A stretch of 19,152 nt of DNA from Wenzhouxiangella sp. (GTDB lineage: Bacteria; Pseudomonadota; Gammaproteobacteria; Xanthomonadales; Wenzhouxiangellaceae). The position numbers and the translations under genes are program-made. The stretch is taken from NCBI GenBank assembly GCA_007119095.1, contig SKQI01000286.1:1-19152 (forward strand). The letters are read 5' to 3'. Under the pieces are notes generated by a model. It was not told the DNA's origin, made no database searches, and saw only the letters and a list, made by a program, of their open reading frames with translations. How positions within the stretch are numbered: position 1 is the stretch's first letter; every line of letters begins with the position of its first letter. This document shows positions 5,901 to 14,674 of the stretch, piece after piece.

Positions 5901-7777
5901 GGAGCCTCCCGCTGCTCAATCAAGCGCCGAAGCTCTGCCAGCTCATCACGCATGGCCTGCATTTCCCAATCCTGCTGCTGGTTATGCTCGCGTAGCTCCC
6001 TGTTCTCGGCTTCTAGGCGCGCGTTCAACCCCTGGATGGCCGCCAGGGCCACTCCACTGACATCGACGGTGCTGATGGTATCGGCATCAACACCCAGCCC
6101 GAAGGTGGCGTGGAAATCCTCAGCCATGGGGCCGAGATGCTGACCCTCTGCCGGTGAATCCCGATAGGTCCAGCGGCTGATCGGCAGCCCCAGTACACCG
6201 CGCAGAACGGCATCCACATCCACGGCCTCGAAGCCGGATTTCAGGTAGCGACTGGAACTATTGGTCCAGGTGCCACCCACGGTCAAATGGGCACCCGTAG
6301 AGGTGCTGATGAATCGGGTCGGTGACAGATTGATGGCATTGCCAGTGCCAAAGAAAACGCCGCCTGATGCACGAACGAGAAACTGGTTCTGGCCGGCCGA
6401 AACGAAATTGCTGTTCTGCGAGTCAGCCCACATGAAGGTACCCTGATCGCCTGGAGCCGTGGGTGCCTGGGAAACACCAGCGCAGGCAAAACCCGGCAGT
6501 CCGGAACCTGCACCCGGGCGAATTTTTGCGCGCCGCCCGCCAGCGAAAGAGAAACTGCCGCCGGCGCAGTTAGCCTCGCCGCCAGCCACCGTGCTGCTGC
6601 GCTGGCTGGCGGTATTGAAAATGCCGCCGCCAACCGTTGCTCCCAACTCGGTGGCGAAATTGGAGTTGCCGCCACTGACCGTTCCCGTCGGCGCCAGCAC
6701 CTGGTTGTCCAGACCGCCAGCGACCACGCCATGCGCATCTTCAACCCGATTGTTTTCTCCGCCTATGATCGCGCTGAAGCTGCCGCGGGCAATATTGTCA
6801 AAACCGCCGCCAACGGTGGCATACTCGCGACCGGCGATATTGTTCCAGCCGCCACCAACGGTGGGGAAAAGCGATGCGCCCGGGGATGAATCACTACCGG
6901 CGGTATTGCCGAAACCACCGGCTACCGTGCCCCAATCGCTCAGCACCCGGTTCGCCGCCCGAAAATCCAGCAAAGGATTATCCTCGCCGCCACCGCCACC
7001 GATAGTGGCACCTCGTACACCGGCAAGAATGAAGTTTTCCGGACTGCCCTGGATGATATTCGCCGACGGGCCCTGCGGGGTGGTCACGCTCTCGAAGAAA
7101 GCAACGCGCTGATTATTGGCTCGCAAGTTCAGCGGCACGTTGTCGGTGGTGCCAATAAAGTTGATGCCGGCATTGGTACCGGCATTGCCGGTCAAGGACC
7201 AGCCTGAACCACCGCCGGCAGCACAGGTCACACTGCCATCCTGGTTGATCTGGTTGATCGCCTGGCCGCCAGTGCATGTCCCGCTCACCCTACGCTGTAC
7301 CTGGCTGGCATCTATTTGGGTCACACCAACGGCGCCCGCTTGAATGCTGGTTTCGCTGACCGACCCCGGCATCGCCAGACCAGCCGCTCGGGCGTAAGGC
7401 ACCGAGGTCAATGGGGTGCGCGGACTCATGGTTTCCCAGGCGCCGCCCACGGCGCTGTCACGAACATCCACCTCCAACCAACGTGGCTCGTTGGAAAAGG
7501 CCGCTGCCCCAAAGTCCAGGGTGACGGTGAAAACACCGTCATCAACGGCGACCGCCGGGATGGTCAACTGCTGTCCTTGCTGACCGCCACCCGTTTCAGC
7601 GGTGTACAGCCTGAATCTGAAATCATGGTCACCCGCAATAGGATCCCCGCCCAGACGAAGCTCGCCCTGGTAGGTGAAACTGGTATCGGTGACCGCCTGA
7701 CTCTGTGTGCCCAGCAACAGGCACAGCAGTGCAGCAGGGGCCAACATCCATGCTGCAAATTTGCGAATACTATTCAT
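5897..7777 (-). CDS. exported fibre-like protein with glycine-rich repeats and C-terminal S74 chaperone domain
   Basis: 626 residues from the ATG at 7777. Order of parts: signal peptide 1-28 (core MLAPAALLCLLLG, likely cut after SQA); a beta-sandwich-like region to about 140 (FTYQGELRLGG ... PRTPLTSVPYA), common in exported proteins of this type; a linker with CTGGQAINQINQDGSVTC; a run of about eight repeats of 13-20 residues with the core TVGGGxxNxA (about 290-430), like YadA/hemagglutinin head repeats; then SSSRYLK with Ser508 and Lys513, the spacing expected for the Ser-Lys dyad of S74 intramolecular chaperones; and a final coiled coil (about 580-622, LNARLEAENRELREHN). S74 domains help trimeric fibres fold and then usually cut themselves off. 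ATG codons at 7813 and 7810 are alternatives, but the former overlaps the likely -10 box. It is probably a surface or periplasmic trimeric fibre; the ligand is unknown. Confidence 0.8.
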   Translation of the reverse strand: MNSIRKFAAWMLAPAALLCLLLGTQSQAVTDTSFTYQGELRLGGDPIAGDHDFRFRLYTAETGGGQQGQQLTIPAVAVDDGVFTVTLDFGAAAFSNEPRWLEVDVRDSAVGGAWETMSPRTPLTSVPYARAAGLAMPGSVSETSIQAGAVGVTQIDASQVQRRVSGTCTGGQAINQINQDGSVTCAAGGGSGWSLTGNAGTNAGINFIGTTDNVPLNLRANNQRVAFFESVTTPQGPSANIIQGSPENFILAGVRGATIGGGGGEDNPLLDFRAANRVLSDWGTVAGGFGNTAGSDSSPGASLFPTVGGGWNNIAGREYATVGGGFDNIARGSFSAIIGGENNRVEDAHGVVAGGLDNQVLAPTGTVSGGNSNFATELGATVGGGIFNTASQRSSTVAGGEANCAGGSFSFAGGRRAKIRPGAGSGLPGFACAGVSQAPTAPGDQGTFMWADSQNSNFVSAGQNQFLVRASGGVFFGTGNAINLSPTRFISTSTGAHLTVGGTWTNSSSRYLKSGFEAVDVDAVLRGVLGLPISRWTYRDSPAEGQHLGPMAEDFHATFGLGVDADTISTVDVSGVALAAIQGLNARLEAENRELREHNQQQDWEMQAMRDELAELRRLIEQREAP

Positions 7778-7808
7778 GACCGGCAATCCGGCATTTTCTT
7801 CAGGCTTC

Positions 7809-7837
7809 ATCATCGGACGCGCCAGCGCTGAGGTCAA
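7809..7837 (-). promoter_or_regulatory. possible promoter of the fibre-protein operon
   Basis: On the minus strand TTGACC (7837-7832) and GATGAT (7814-7809) are 17 bases apart, matching five and four of six consensus bases. A transcript would start near 7802, about 25 bases ahead of the ATG at 7777. This argues for that start rather than the upstream ATGs. Confidence 0.45.
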
Positions 7838-7904
7838 GCCAAACCGATCACACCTTGCGCAAATAAGCGGCCCAAACCGCCGAGCGCTGTTGCCACATCG
7901 TTGT

Positions 7905-9368
7905 TCAATAGGCCGCGCCAGCAGCAACCGGAGAAACATTAAAACCCTGGCTCTCGGCAATCAGACGGAAGGCGACGTGATACTTGAATATGTTGCTGAC
8001 ATATTCCACCGTCTCGCGACCAATCACCCGGGCGGCAATGAATTCGACATTGTCAAACCAGACGTTGGGATCAAGCCCTTCCTGCTCAGCCTGACGTCGC
8101 ATTTCTCGAACCCGACGCGGGCCAGCATTGTAAGAAGCCAGGGCAAACAACAGCCGGTTATCCTCGTCCATGGGCTCATCGGCGTAGTAGCGATCAATCA
8201 TCCAGCGCAAATAGCGAGCGCCTGCATGAATGTTGTTGGGCAATTCATTGATATCCCCAACACCCAGTTCGGCCGCCGTGGAAGGGAGCAGCTGCATCAC
8301 CCCGACCGCCCCGGCGGGTGAACGCGCACCCTGATTGAGCCGGGATTCCTGGTACCCCTGGGCAACCAGCAACAGCCAATCGAGTTCGTACTGGTTGCCG
8401 AAATGCTGAAAGAGATCAGCTTTGCGCCGAAAGCGCGCCATCCGCTCTTCCTGACCCTCTTCCATCACCCAGCGGGTGTCCCGAAGAAAACGCTCAAAAG
8501 CCACGTTACCAAACAGCGTGCCGGCGCGGTGGGTCTGCAGAAACTCGTTCAACGCCGCCTGCAACTGCGAGCTTTCAGGGCGCACGGCAAAAGCGATGTC
8601 AGCGCCCTGGCGCAGCACGATATCCTCATGTACGGTCAGCTCAGGCAACACCCGCCCCCAGAAATCAGCCAGATAGTCGTCCGCCACCGCGTGCGGAACG
8701 ACGCCGGCATTGACCAGCTCAAGCACATCACCCACTTCAAAGTGAGCGGCAGCGGTCTCCATGTGTATCAAAGGACGCCCGGCGTTCTGAAACTGTCGGT
8801 TCAGATCGGTCAAACTCTCAAAGAAGCTGGAGCCGGGGCGCACGTACACCGTGCGCCCGCTGAGCTCTTCCAGAGACTCAATAGGCTGAGCCGATGGCCC
8901 TGAGACCAGCAGTTCGCTGACATTCCTGACCAGCGGCTCGGTAAAGGCCACCTGTGCCTGACGCGCTTCGGTCACCGTGAGGTTGGCCGCGATCAGGTCA
9001 CCGCGCCCCTCGAGCAGCCAGGGGATGAGTCGGTCACGCGTGACCGGTACATACACCACCTGAACGCGCAAATGACCCCGGTTCAGTTTTTCATTGAGAT
9101 GATCCTCAAAAGCTTCCATGAACGCGTGGGACAAGCCGCGCTGGCTGCCACGGGCGTCGAGAAAGAAAAATGTCCGGCTGTAGGGAACCAACGCCCGGAT
9201 TTGTCGGCGTTCGATCATGCCGTCCAGGTCGCCAACGAAGTTCCCGACCAGCGGCGCAGCCACCTCGGCCAGGCTGTCACCGGCCGATTCCGGAACATCA
9301 TCGCGCTGACAACCCACGGTCAGCCAAACAAGCATCATCAGAACGGATACACAAAGCGGTCTGCGCAT
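7905..9368 (-). CDS. mltF: MltF-like membrane-bound lytic murein transglycosylase
   Basis: Cleaves the glycan strands of peptidoglycan with formation of 1,6-anhydro ends, in the periplasm. The 487-residue product starts with a lipoprotein-like signal (MLVWLTVGC, Cys20), so it is probably anchored to the outer membrane. Residues of about 50-290 form a family 3 solute-binding-like domain (IRALVPYSRTFFFLDARG, LIAANLTVTEAR, FTEPLV), which in MltF controls the catalytic part. The SLT lysozyme-like domain follows: Glu341 in QGYQESR is the catalytic acid, then GAVGVMQLLPSTA, NIHAGARYL and ALASYNAGPRRV. The order and size match MltF (E. coli about 518 residues). The start at ATG 9368 has AGG about 7 bases ahead. 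It is separated by 127 bases from the fibre operon on the same strand and may be its own unit. Confidence 0.88.
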   Translation of the reverse strand: MRRPLCVSVLMMLVWLTVGCQRDDVPESAGDSLAEVAAPLVGNFVGDLDGMIERRQIRALVPYSRTFFFLDARGSQRGLSHAFMEAFEDHLNEKLNRGHLRVQVVYVPVTRDRLIPWLLEGRGDLIAANLTVTEARQAQVAFTEPLVRNVSELLVSGPSAQPIESLEELSGRTVYVRPGSSFFESLTDLNRQFQNAGRPLIHMETAAAHFEVGDVLELVNAGVVPHAVADDYLADFWGRVLPELTVHEDIVLRQGADIAFAVRPESSQLQAALNEFLQTHRAGTLFGNVAFERFLRDTRWVMEEGQEERMARFRRKADLFQHFGNQYELDWLLLVAQGYQESRLNQGARSPAGAVGVMQLLPSTAAELGVGDINELPNNIHAGARYLRWMIDRYYADEPMDEDNRLLFALASYNAGPRRVREMRRQAEQEGLDPNVWFDNVEFIAARVIGRETVEYVSNIFKYHVAFRLIAESQGFNVSPVAAGAAY

Positions 9369-9519
9369 GAGCTGCCTGCCATATTCAAGGAGCCAGCCTG
9401 CAGACTACATCAGAAAAGCCCGATGGGTACAGCATGATCAATGCTTCTGTGGCCACCTGGTCCACCTATCCTTCGTCCGGATCACCTACCATTAGCGTTC
9501 GGTTGCAACGGATAACAAA

Positions 9520-10287
9520 ATGAAGATCGCAAGCTGGAACGTCAATTCGCTGAAGGTTCGCCTGGAGCAGGTACTGCAGTGGCTGGAGCATCACCAGCCT
9601 GATGTGCTCGGACTGCAGGAGACCAAGCTGACTAACGACAAGTTTCCCGCCGACGCCTTCGCTGAACTGGGCTACCACGTAGCCTTCAGCGGCCAACCCA
9701 CCTACAACGGCGTCGCCCTGATCACGAAAACGGCCCTGGCCGATCCAGTAACCGACATTCCCGATTTCGACGACGAACAAAGGCGCGTCATTGCCGCCAC
9801 CTGCGGTCCGGTGCGGGTGATCAATCTGTACGTGGTCAACGGCAAGGAGGTCGGATCGGACAAGTATGACTACAAGCTTTCCTGGCTGGAGGCCGTGACG
9901 CGTTGGATCGAGGAAGAAATCAAACGCCATCCGAAGCTGGTGGTCATGGGCGACTTCAACATCGCCCCGGATGATCGCGACGTCTACGACCCCGAAGCCT
10001 GGCACGAGAAAATACTGTGTTCAACCCAGGAACGACAGGCGCTGGAGAAGATCCTGGCGCTGGGCCTGCACGACAGCTTCAGGCTGTTTGACCAGCCCGA
10101 AGCAGTGTATTCCTGGTGGGATTACCGTGCGGCCATGTTCCGCCGCGGCTTAGGCCTTCGCATCGATCTGGTGCTGTGCTCCGATGCGCTAAAGCCAGGC
10201 TGCGAAGCCAGCTATATCGACAAGGAACCGCGCAAGCTCGAACGCCCATCAGACCACGCGCCGGCGGTGGCCGAGTTTGCGCTGTAG
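9520..10287 (+). CDS. xthA: exodeoxyribonuclease III (AP endonuclease)
   Basis: Acts in base-excision repair: cuts DNA 5' of abasic sites and degrades the 3' strand of duplex DNA. The 255 residues are usual for the ExoIII/Xth family of the endonuclease/exonuclease/phosphatase fold. Visible motifs are MKIASWNVNSLKVRL at the N-terminus, LQETK with the metal ligand Glu34, MGDFNIAP with Asp145 and Asn147, WWDYR, LRIDLVL with Asp216, and the terminal SDHAP with Asp245 and His246. The ATG at 9520 follows GGATAAC at about 9510-9516. The gene stands alone between two minus-strand genes, divergent from mltF across 151 bases. No promoter could be chosen with confidence. Confidence 0.95.
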   Translation: MKIASWNVNSLKVRLEQVLQWLEHHQPDVLGLQETKLTNDKFPADAFAELGYHVAFSGQPTYNGVALITKTALADPVTDIPDFDDEQRRVIAATCGPVRVINLYVVNGKEVGSDKYDYKLSWLEAVTRWIEEEIKRHPKLVVMGDFNIAPDDRDVYDPEAWHEKILCSTQERQALEKILALGLHDSFRLFDQPEAVYSWWDYRAAMFRRGLGLRIDLVLCSDALKPGCEASYIDKEPRKLERPSDHAPAVAEFAL

Positions 10288-10308
10288 CCACAAGCTTCTC
10301 GGCTACAG
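10282..10308 (+). terminator. hairpin at the end of xthA
   Basis: CTGTAGCC (10282-10289) and GGCTACAG (10301-10308) are perfect 8-base inverted repeats around an 11-base loop, and the stem includes the xthA stop TAG. There is no T tract on either side. Lying between convergent genes, it may serve both transcripts. Confidence 0.45.
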
Positions 10309-10322
10309 GGTGCCGACGGGGG

Positions 10323-11228
10323 TTACCCGCCCAGCAACGCCTCGGCACCACCATTCAGGTTGTAGACCTGGACGAAGCCTTGCTTGCGATAGTGCTCTGC
10401 CACGGCCTGGCTGGAAACACCGATATTGCAGATAAAGACCAGCGGCAGCTGCCGGTCCGCGTCCTTAAGCTCTGCCATCAGGCCTGCGTCAAGCGGGCGG
10501 GCAAAGTCCAGCGCGCGCTGACTGCGGTCCGCTTCGGAACGCGTATCGACCACCATCAACCGCTCGCCGGCATTCATTCGCTGCTGCAGCTCGTCCGGCG
10601 TCATCTGCCGGACGGGCGCCGGCGCACCGGGAATATCCAGCGACAGACCCTCGCCCTGCACTGATTCAACCCAGTCTATCCTTGCACCGCGCGCGCGCTG
10701 GGCAGTGGCCAGATCCATCAGCACCTTGAGACCTGCGCTTTCGGCCTCGATCTCCTGACCCTGCTTGGGGCCGATATTGAACTGGGCGTTCCAGTCTGAA
10801 GTAATGCTGAAATGCAGATACTGGTCGGGGTAGGCGTCAAGAAACTCTCTGATCTTGTCGGCCGCCTTGTCAGTGATATGAATGTCCGGCGGCGTTCGAT
10901 CGGGCTTTTCCATGCCCAGCATCTCGTGCAGTTCCCCTGCATTGAACATCTCGGTGACGATGTCACAACCGCCCACCAGTTCCCCTCGAATGTAGAGTTG
11001 GGGAATGGTCGGCCAGTTGCCAAACACCTTGATGCCCTCGCGTACATCCTGATCTTCCAGCACATTGAAACTGGCGTAGTCGCCGGCAAGCAGGCTGTCG
11101 AGCATTCCCGCCGTCTTGGCAGAAAAACCGCACTGCGGCATTTTCGGCGTACCTTTCATGTACAACACAACATCGTGGGAACCGATTTGTTGCTCTATAC
11201 GTTCGCGCAGTGCGGGATCAAGGGTCAT
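10323..11228 (-). CDS. three-domain glutaredoxin fusion: CGFS Grx, A-type-like domain, rhodanese
   Basis: 301 residues. Residues 5-105 are a Grx4/GrxD-type monothiol glutaredoxin: VVLYMKGTPKMPQCGFSAKT with Cys33, TIP at 74-76 and GGCD at 86-89, the sites that bind glutathione and a shared [2Fe-2S] cluster. Residues 113-205 follow the HesB/IscA A-type fold (ITDKAADKIREFL, then LKVLMD, GARIDWVES, GEGLSLDIP), but none of the three cysteines of A-type carriers is present. Residues 208-301 are a rhodanese domain with Cys267 in FICNIGVSSQ and VYNLNGGAEALL. The protein probably works in iron-sulfur cluster or sulfur delivery in the cytoplasm. The ATG at 11228 is chosen because homology begins there. 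The gene is divergent from alaA. Fusions of this layout exist, as I recall, in related gammaproteobacteria. Confidence 0.85.
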   Translation of the reverse strand: MTLDPALRERIEQQIGSHDVVLYMKGTPKMPQCGFSAKTAGMLDSLLAGDYASFNVLEDQDVREGIKVFGNWPTIPQLYIRGELVGGCDIVTEMFNAGELHEMLGMEKPDRTPPDIHITDKAADKIREFLDAYPDQYLHFSITSDWNAQFNIGPKQGQEIEAESAGLKVLMDLATAQRARGARIDWVESVQGEGLSLDIPGAPAPVRQMTPDELQQRMNAGERLMVVDTRSEADRSQRALDFARPLDAGLMAELKDADRQLPLVFICNIGVSSQAVAEHYRKQGFVQVYNLNGGAEALLGG

Positions 11229-11369
11229 TTCAAATCCGGAGTTATTTGGTCCTAATTCACTATTGTTGGGTTTTTCATGCCGGCGTTCAAGCCCTTCGAC
11301 ACTTCCCAGGGGCGCAACCCAGCCCCCTTGATCTTCCCCTGCCCCGCGTTTCCATTTACCATCGACGCC

Positions 11370-12614
11370 ATGAAACCAGCATTTCAAACTGCCAGCCGCG
11401 TCGAGAAGGTGCGTTACGAGATTCGAGGCGCTCTGGCCAGGCGAGCCCGAGAACTCGAGCAGCAGGGACATGACATCCTCAAGCTCAACATCGGCAACCC
11501 CGGTGAGTTCGGGCTGCGCACGCCAGAAACCATGCGTCGCGCTGTTGTGCGCAACCTGCAGTACAGCGAAGCCTACGGACCGCAAACCGGCATTTTCCCC
11601 GCCCGCGAGGCCGTGGCCATGCAATACCAGGCCCGCGGATTGACCGATACGCGTTTTGACCAGGTATTCATCGGCAACGGCGTGTCAGAGCTGGTTGACC
11701 TGGTGCTTCGATCACTGCTGGAACCCGATGACGAAGTGCTGGTGCCGGCACCGGACTACCCGCTTTGGACAGCGGCCGTGGTGCTCAACGGTGGCCGGGC
11801 CGTGCACTATCCCTGCCGCCCGGAAAACGGCTGGGTGCCGGACCTGGACGAAATTCGTCGGCAGATCACGCCAAAGACTCGCGCCATGGTTGTCATCAAC
11901 CCCAACAACCCCACCGGCGCGGTGTACCCGGAAGCCGTGCTGCAGGGGCTGGCCGATATTGCCAGCGAGCACAATCTGATCCTGTTTTCCGACGAAATCT
12001 ACGATGCCATCTGTTACGACGAGGCACGATTCGTGCCGATGGCACCGCTGGCCACCGATACCCTGTGCATCAGCTTCGGCGGCCTGTCAAAGGTCTATCG
12101 GGCCTGTGGCTGGCGGGTCGGCTGGGCCGTCTTCACCGGCACACTGGAGCGGGCCCAGGACTACATGCTGGCGGTGGAAAAACTGGCTGCCTTGCGCCTG
12201 TCGGCCAACGTGCCCGGCCAGTGGGCGGTGCAAACCGCACTGGGCGGTTATCAATCCATTGCCGACCTGGTTGGCCGTGGTGGCCGACTGCATGATTCGC
12301 GGCAGGCCATCATTGATGCCGTCACCCAGAGCCGGTTTCTGGAACTGGTTGCGCCGATGGGGGCCATGTATGCCTTTCCTGCCGTCAAGGCAGACGCCAT
12401 CCCTGACTTCGACGACCACCGCTTCGCCGCCGAACTGCTGGAACAAAAGCACATCCTGATCGTGCCCGGCTCCAGCTTCAACATCGAGCAGCGCAATCAC
12501 TTCCGCATCACCCTGCTGCCGGAAGCTGATCAATTGGTTCAAGCCTTCGAAAAGATCGAAGACCTGCTCGAAGAGCTGGCCGAAGAACCCGAACGCGTTT
12601 GTCTGACTACCTGA
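11370..12614 (+). CDS. alaA: glutamate-pyruvate (alanine) aminotransferase, AlaA type
   Basis: A 414-residue fold-type I, class I/II aminotransferase using pyridoxal phosphate, expected to make alanine from pyruvate and glutamate. Visible marks are LKLNIGNPGEFGLRTPE, YGPQTGIFPAREAVA, VLVPAPDYPLW, NPNNPTGAVYP, FSDEIYD, and SFGGLSKVYRACGWRVGW with the PLP lysine at 241. HILIVPGSSFN and HFRITLLP complete the C-terminal part. The IPTG-like active-site context and length match AlaA of E. coli (405) better than aspartate aminotransferase. The ATG at 11370 is preferred: the upstream 31 codons of open frame are proline-rich and unrelated to the family. The prlC gene starts 14 bases after its stop, so they probably share a transcript. 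Confidence 0.88.
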   Translation: MKPAFQTASRVEKVRYEIRGALARRARELEQQGHDILKLNIGNPGEFGLRTPETMRRAVVRNLQYSEAYGPQTGIFPAREAVAMQYQARGLTDTRFDQVFIGNGVSELVDLVLRSLLEPDDEVLVPAPDYPLWTAAVVLNGGRAVHYPCRPENGWVPDLDEIRRQITPKTRAMVVINPNNPTGAVYPEAVLQGLADIASEHNLILFSDEIYDAICYDEARFVPMAPLATDTLCISFGGLSKVYRACGWRVGWAVFTGTLERAQDYMLAVEKLAALRLSANVPGQWAVQTALGGYQSIADLVGRGGRLHDSRQAIIDAVTQSRFLELVAPMGAMYAFPAVKADAIPDFDDHRFAAELLEQKHILIVPGSSFNIEQRNHFRITLLPEADQLVQAFEKIEDLLEELAEEPERVCLTT

Positions 12615-12628
12615 CCCAACCAAGCTTC

Positions 12629-14674
12629 ATGACTGAATCCAACCCCTTGCTGGCAGCGGGCATGCCTCGCTTTGCCGATGTTCGCCCGGAACACGCCCTA
12701 CCCGCGATCGAACAACGCCTGGCCGAATATCGGCGCGTGATCGAACAGATTGAAACCCTGGGCGACAAAGCCGACCAGGCTGACGTGATCGAGGCCGAAA
12801 GCCTGGCCGACAATGCCCTGGCCACCGCCTGGTCAACCGTGTCGCACCTCAATGGGGTCAACAATACGGCTGAATGGCGCGAAGCTTATCGTCAATGCCT
12901 GGAGCCGCTGACCCGGTTTGCCACCGAGCGCGGCCAGAACCGGGCCTTGTTCGAGGCCTACCAGAACCTGGCAGCACAGCCAGACTTCGACAAGGCACCG
13001 GCCGCCGTGCGCGCTACCGTCACCCATGAGCTGCGCAGTTTTCGACTGGCGGGGGTCGATCTGCCCGAGGCCGCGCGGCAGCGCTTTGCCGACATCAGCC
13101 TGCGCCTGTCGGAGCTGGGCAACCAGTTCGGCAACCACGTCCTCGATGCCACCGAGGCTTACAGCGAGCACTTCACAACAGCCGACGCACTGACCGGCCT
13201 GCCCGACAGCGACCTGGCCATGCTCGCCGGCCTGGCCGACCAGGCTGGAAAACCAGGCTGGCTGGCCAACCTGTCCTACCCCAGCTACCAGGCGATCATC
13301 ACCTATGCCGATGATCGAGCGCTGCGTCAGCGTTTCTATCGGGCCTTCGTCACCCGGGCTTCGGAGACCGGACCGCAGGGCGGTGAGTTTGATAACTCGC
13401 CGCTGGTCGCCGAAATGCTTGCCTTGAGACAGGAACAAGCCGGGCTGCTGGGCTTCACCGACTATGCCGAGATGCGCTTATCCACGCGTATGGCCGGCAG
13501 CGGCGACGAGGTGGAAGCCTTTCTGCGCGATCTGGCCGCCAAGGCAAAACCACTGGCCGGACAGCAGCTGCGCGAGCTGGAAGCATTCGCCGCAGGCCTG
13601 GGCGCGGAAACGCCGTTGGCACCCTGGGACATTGCCTACTACAGCGAAAAAATGCGCGAACAGCGACTCGGCATCAGCCAGGAAATGCTCAAGCCCTGGT
13701 TCGAGGTCAAGCGCGTCTTCAATGGCCTGTTCGATGTCGCCGGCGCCTTGTTCGACCTGCGCTTCGAAGCCGACGACAGCGTCCAGACCTGGCATGAGGA
13801 TGTGCGCTATTTTCAGGTCTGCAACGGCGATGGCGAGGTCGTTGCCGGCCTGTTCCTCGATATCTATGCTCGGGCCAGAAAGTCAGGCGGTGCCTGGATG
13901 GATGTCTGCCGATCGCGGATGGCCATCGGCGACCAGCACCAGCAGCCCGTGGCTTACCTGACCTGCAACTTTGCCCCGCCGAGCAACGGCCGCCCCAGCC
14001 TGCTTACCCATGACGATGTCGTGACCCTGTTCCATGAATTTGGCCACTGCCTGCATCATCTGCTGACCCGGGTCGATCTCCCCGGCGTCGGCGGCATCAG
14101 CGGCGTCGAGTGGGATGCGGTGGAGCTACCCAGCCAGCTGATGGAGGGCTGGGCCTGGGAAGAAGAAGCGCTGGCGCGCTACGCACGCCACATCGAAACC
14201 GACCAGGCCCTGCCAGCCGATCTGGTTCGCGGCCTGGAAGCCGACCGTCAGTTCCTGGGCGCGCTGGCGCTGACCCGGCAGATCGAGTTTGCCCTGACCG
14301 ACCTGACCCTGCATCGCCAGGCCGACCCTGACCCGGTGGCCGTCATGCAGCGGATTCATGACCAGGTGGCTGTCACCCCCATGCCCGAATACAACCGCTA
14401 CCTGATGAGCTTCAGCCACTTGTTCGACGGCGGCTACGCGGCCGGCTATTACAGCTATCTGTGGGCAGAAAGACTGGCCCGTGATGCCTTTGAGCTGTTC
14501 CGGGAGCAAGGCCTGTTCAATCACCAGGTCGGTCAGCACCTGGCCAGGGAAATCCTGGAGGTCGGGTCAAGCCGGCCGATGGAGGAATCCTGGCAGGCTT
14601 TTCGGGGTCGCGAGGCGGCCCTGGAACCGTTGCTGGCCGCCTACGGTGTCGCCGGCGATCAAGCCCGGGTCTGA
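12629..14674 (+). CDS. prlC: oligopeptidase A (M3 zinc metallopeptidase)
   Basis: A cytoplasmic peptidase that degrades short peptides, including cleaved signal peptides. The 681 residues match E. coli PrlC/OpdA (680). The zinc site HEFGH spans 469-473 (His469, Glu470, His473), with the third ligand side in GVEWDAVELPSQLMEGWAWE. Other M3 marks are the start NPLLAAGMPRFADVRPEHALPAIEQ, DIAYYSEKMREQ, GLFLDIYARARKSGGAWM, and the closing YNRYLMSFSHLFDGGYAAGYYSYLWAE. The ATG at 12629 is chosen on homology over a TTG at 12599. It follows alaA closely. The last 16 bases overlap the end of proA on the other strand. Confidence 0.94.
   Translation: MTESNPLLAAGMPRFADVRPEHALPAIEQRLAEYRRVIEQIETLGDKADQADVIEAESLADNALATAWSTVSHLNGVNNTAEWREAYRQCLEPLTRFATERGQNRALFEAYQNLAAQPDFDKAPAAVRATVTHELRSFRLAGVDLPEAARQRFADISLRLSELGNQFGNHVLDATEAYSEHFTTADALTGLPDSDLAMLAGLADQAGKPGWLANLSYPSYQAIITYADDRALRQRFYRAFVTRASETGPQGGEFDNSPLVAEMLALRQEQAGLLGFTDYAEMRLSTRMAGSGDEVEAFLRDLAAKAKPLAGQQLRELEAFAAGLGAETPLAPWDIAYYSEKMREQRLGISQEMLKPWFEVKRVFNGLFDVAGALFDLRFEADDSVQTWHEDVRYFQVCNGDGEVVAGLFLDIYARARKSGGAWMDVCRSRMAIGDQHQQPVAYLTCNFAPPSNGRPSLLTHDDVVTLFHEFGHCLHHLLTRVDLPGVGGISGVEWDAVELPSQLMEGWAWEEEALARYARHIETDQALPADLVRGLEADRQFLGALALTRQIEFALTDLTLHRQADPDPVAVMQRIHDQVAVTPMPEYNRYLMSFSHLFDGGYAAGYYSYLWAERLARDAFELFREQGLFNHQVGQHLAREILEVGSSRPMEESWQAFRGREAALEPLLAAYGVAGDQARV

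Noticed and set aside
5897..7960. Prophage tail-fibre interpretation of the S74-domain gene
   Set aside because: The protein has a Sec signal peptide, and its neighbours are phaC and mltF; no capsid, terminase, integrase or lysis gene is near.
9072..9437. Plus-strand open frame opposite the start of mltF
   Set aside because: No domain, no convincing ribosome-binding site, and it covers the lipoprotein signal and binding domain of mltF on the other strand.
11229..11624. N-terminal extension of the glutaredoxin fusion (about 132 additional open codons)
   Set aside because: It runs antisense into alaA, shows no domain, and the family homology starts at the Met encoded at 11228.
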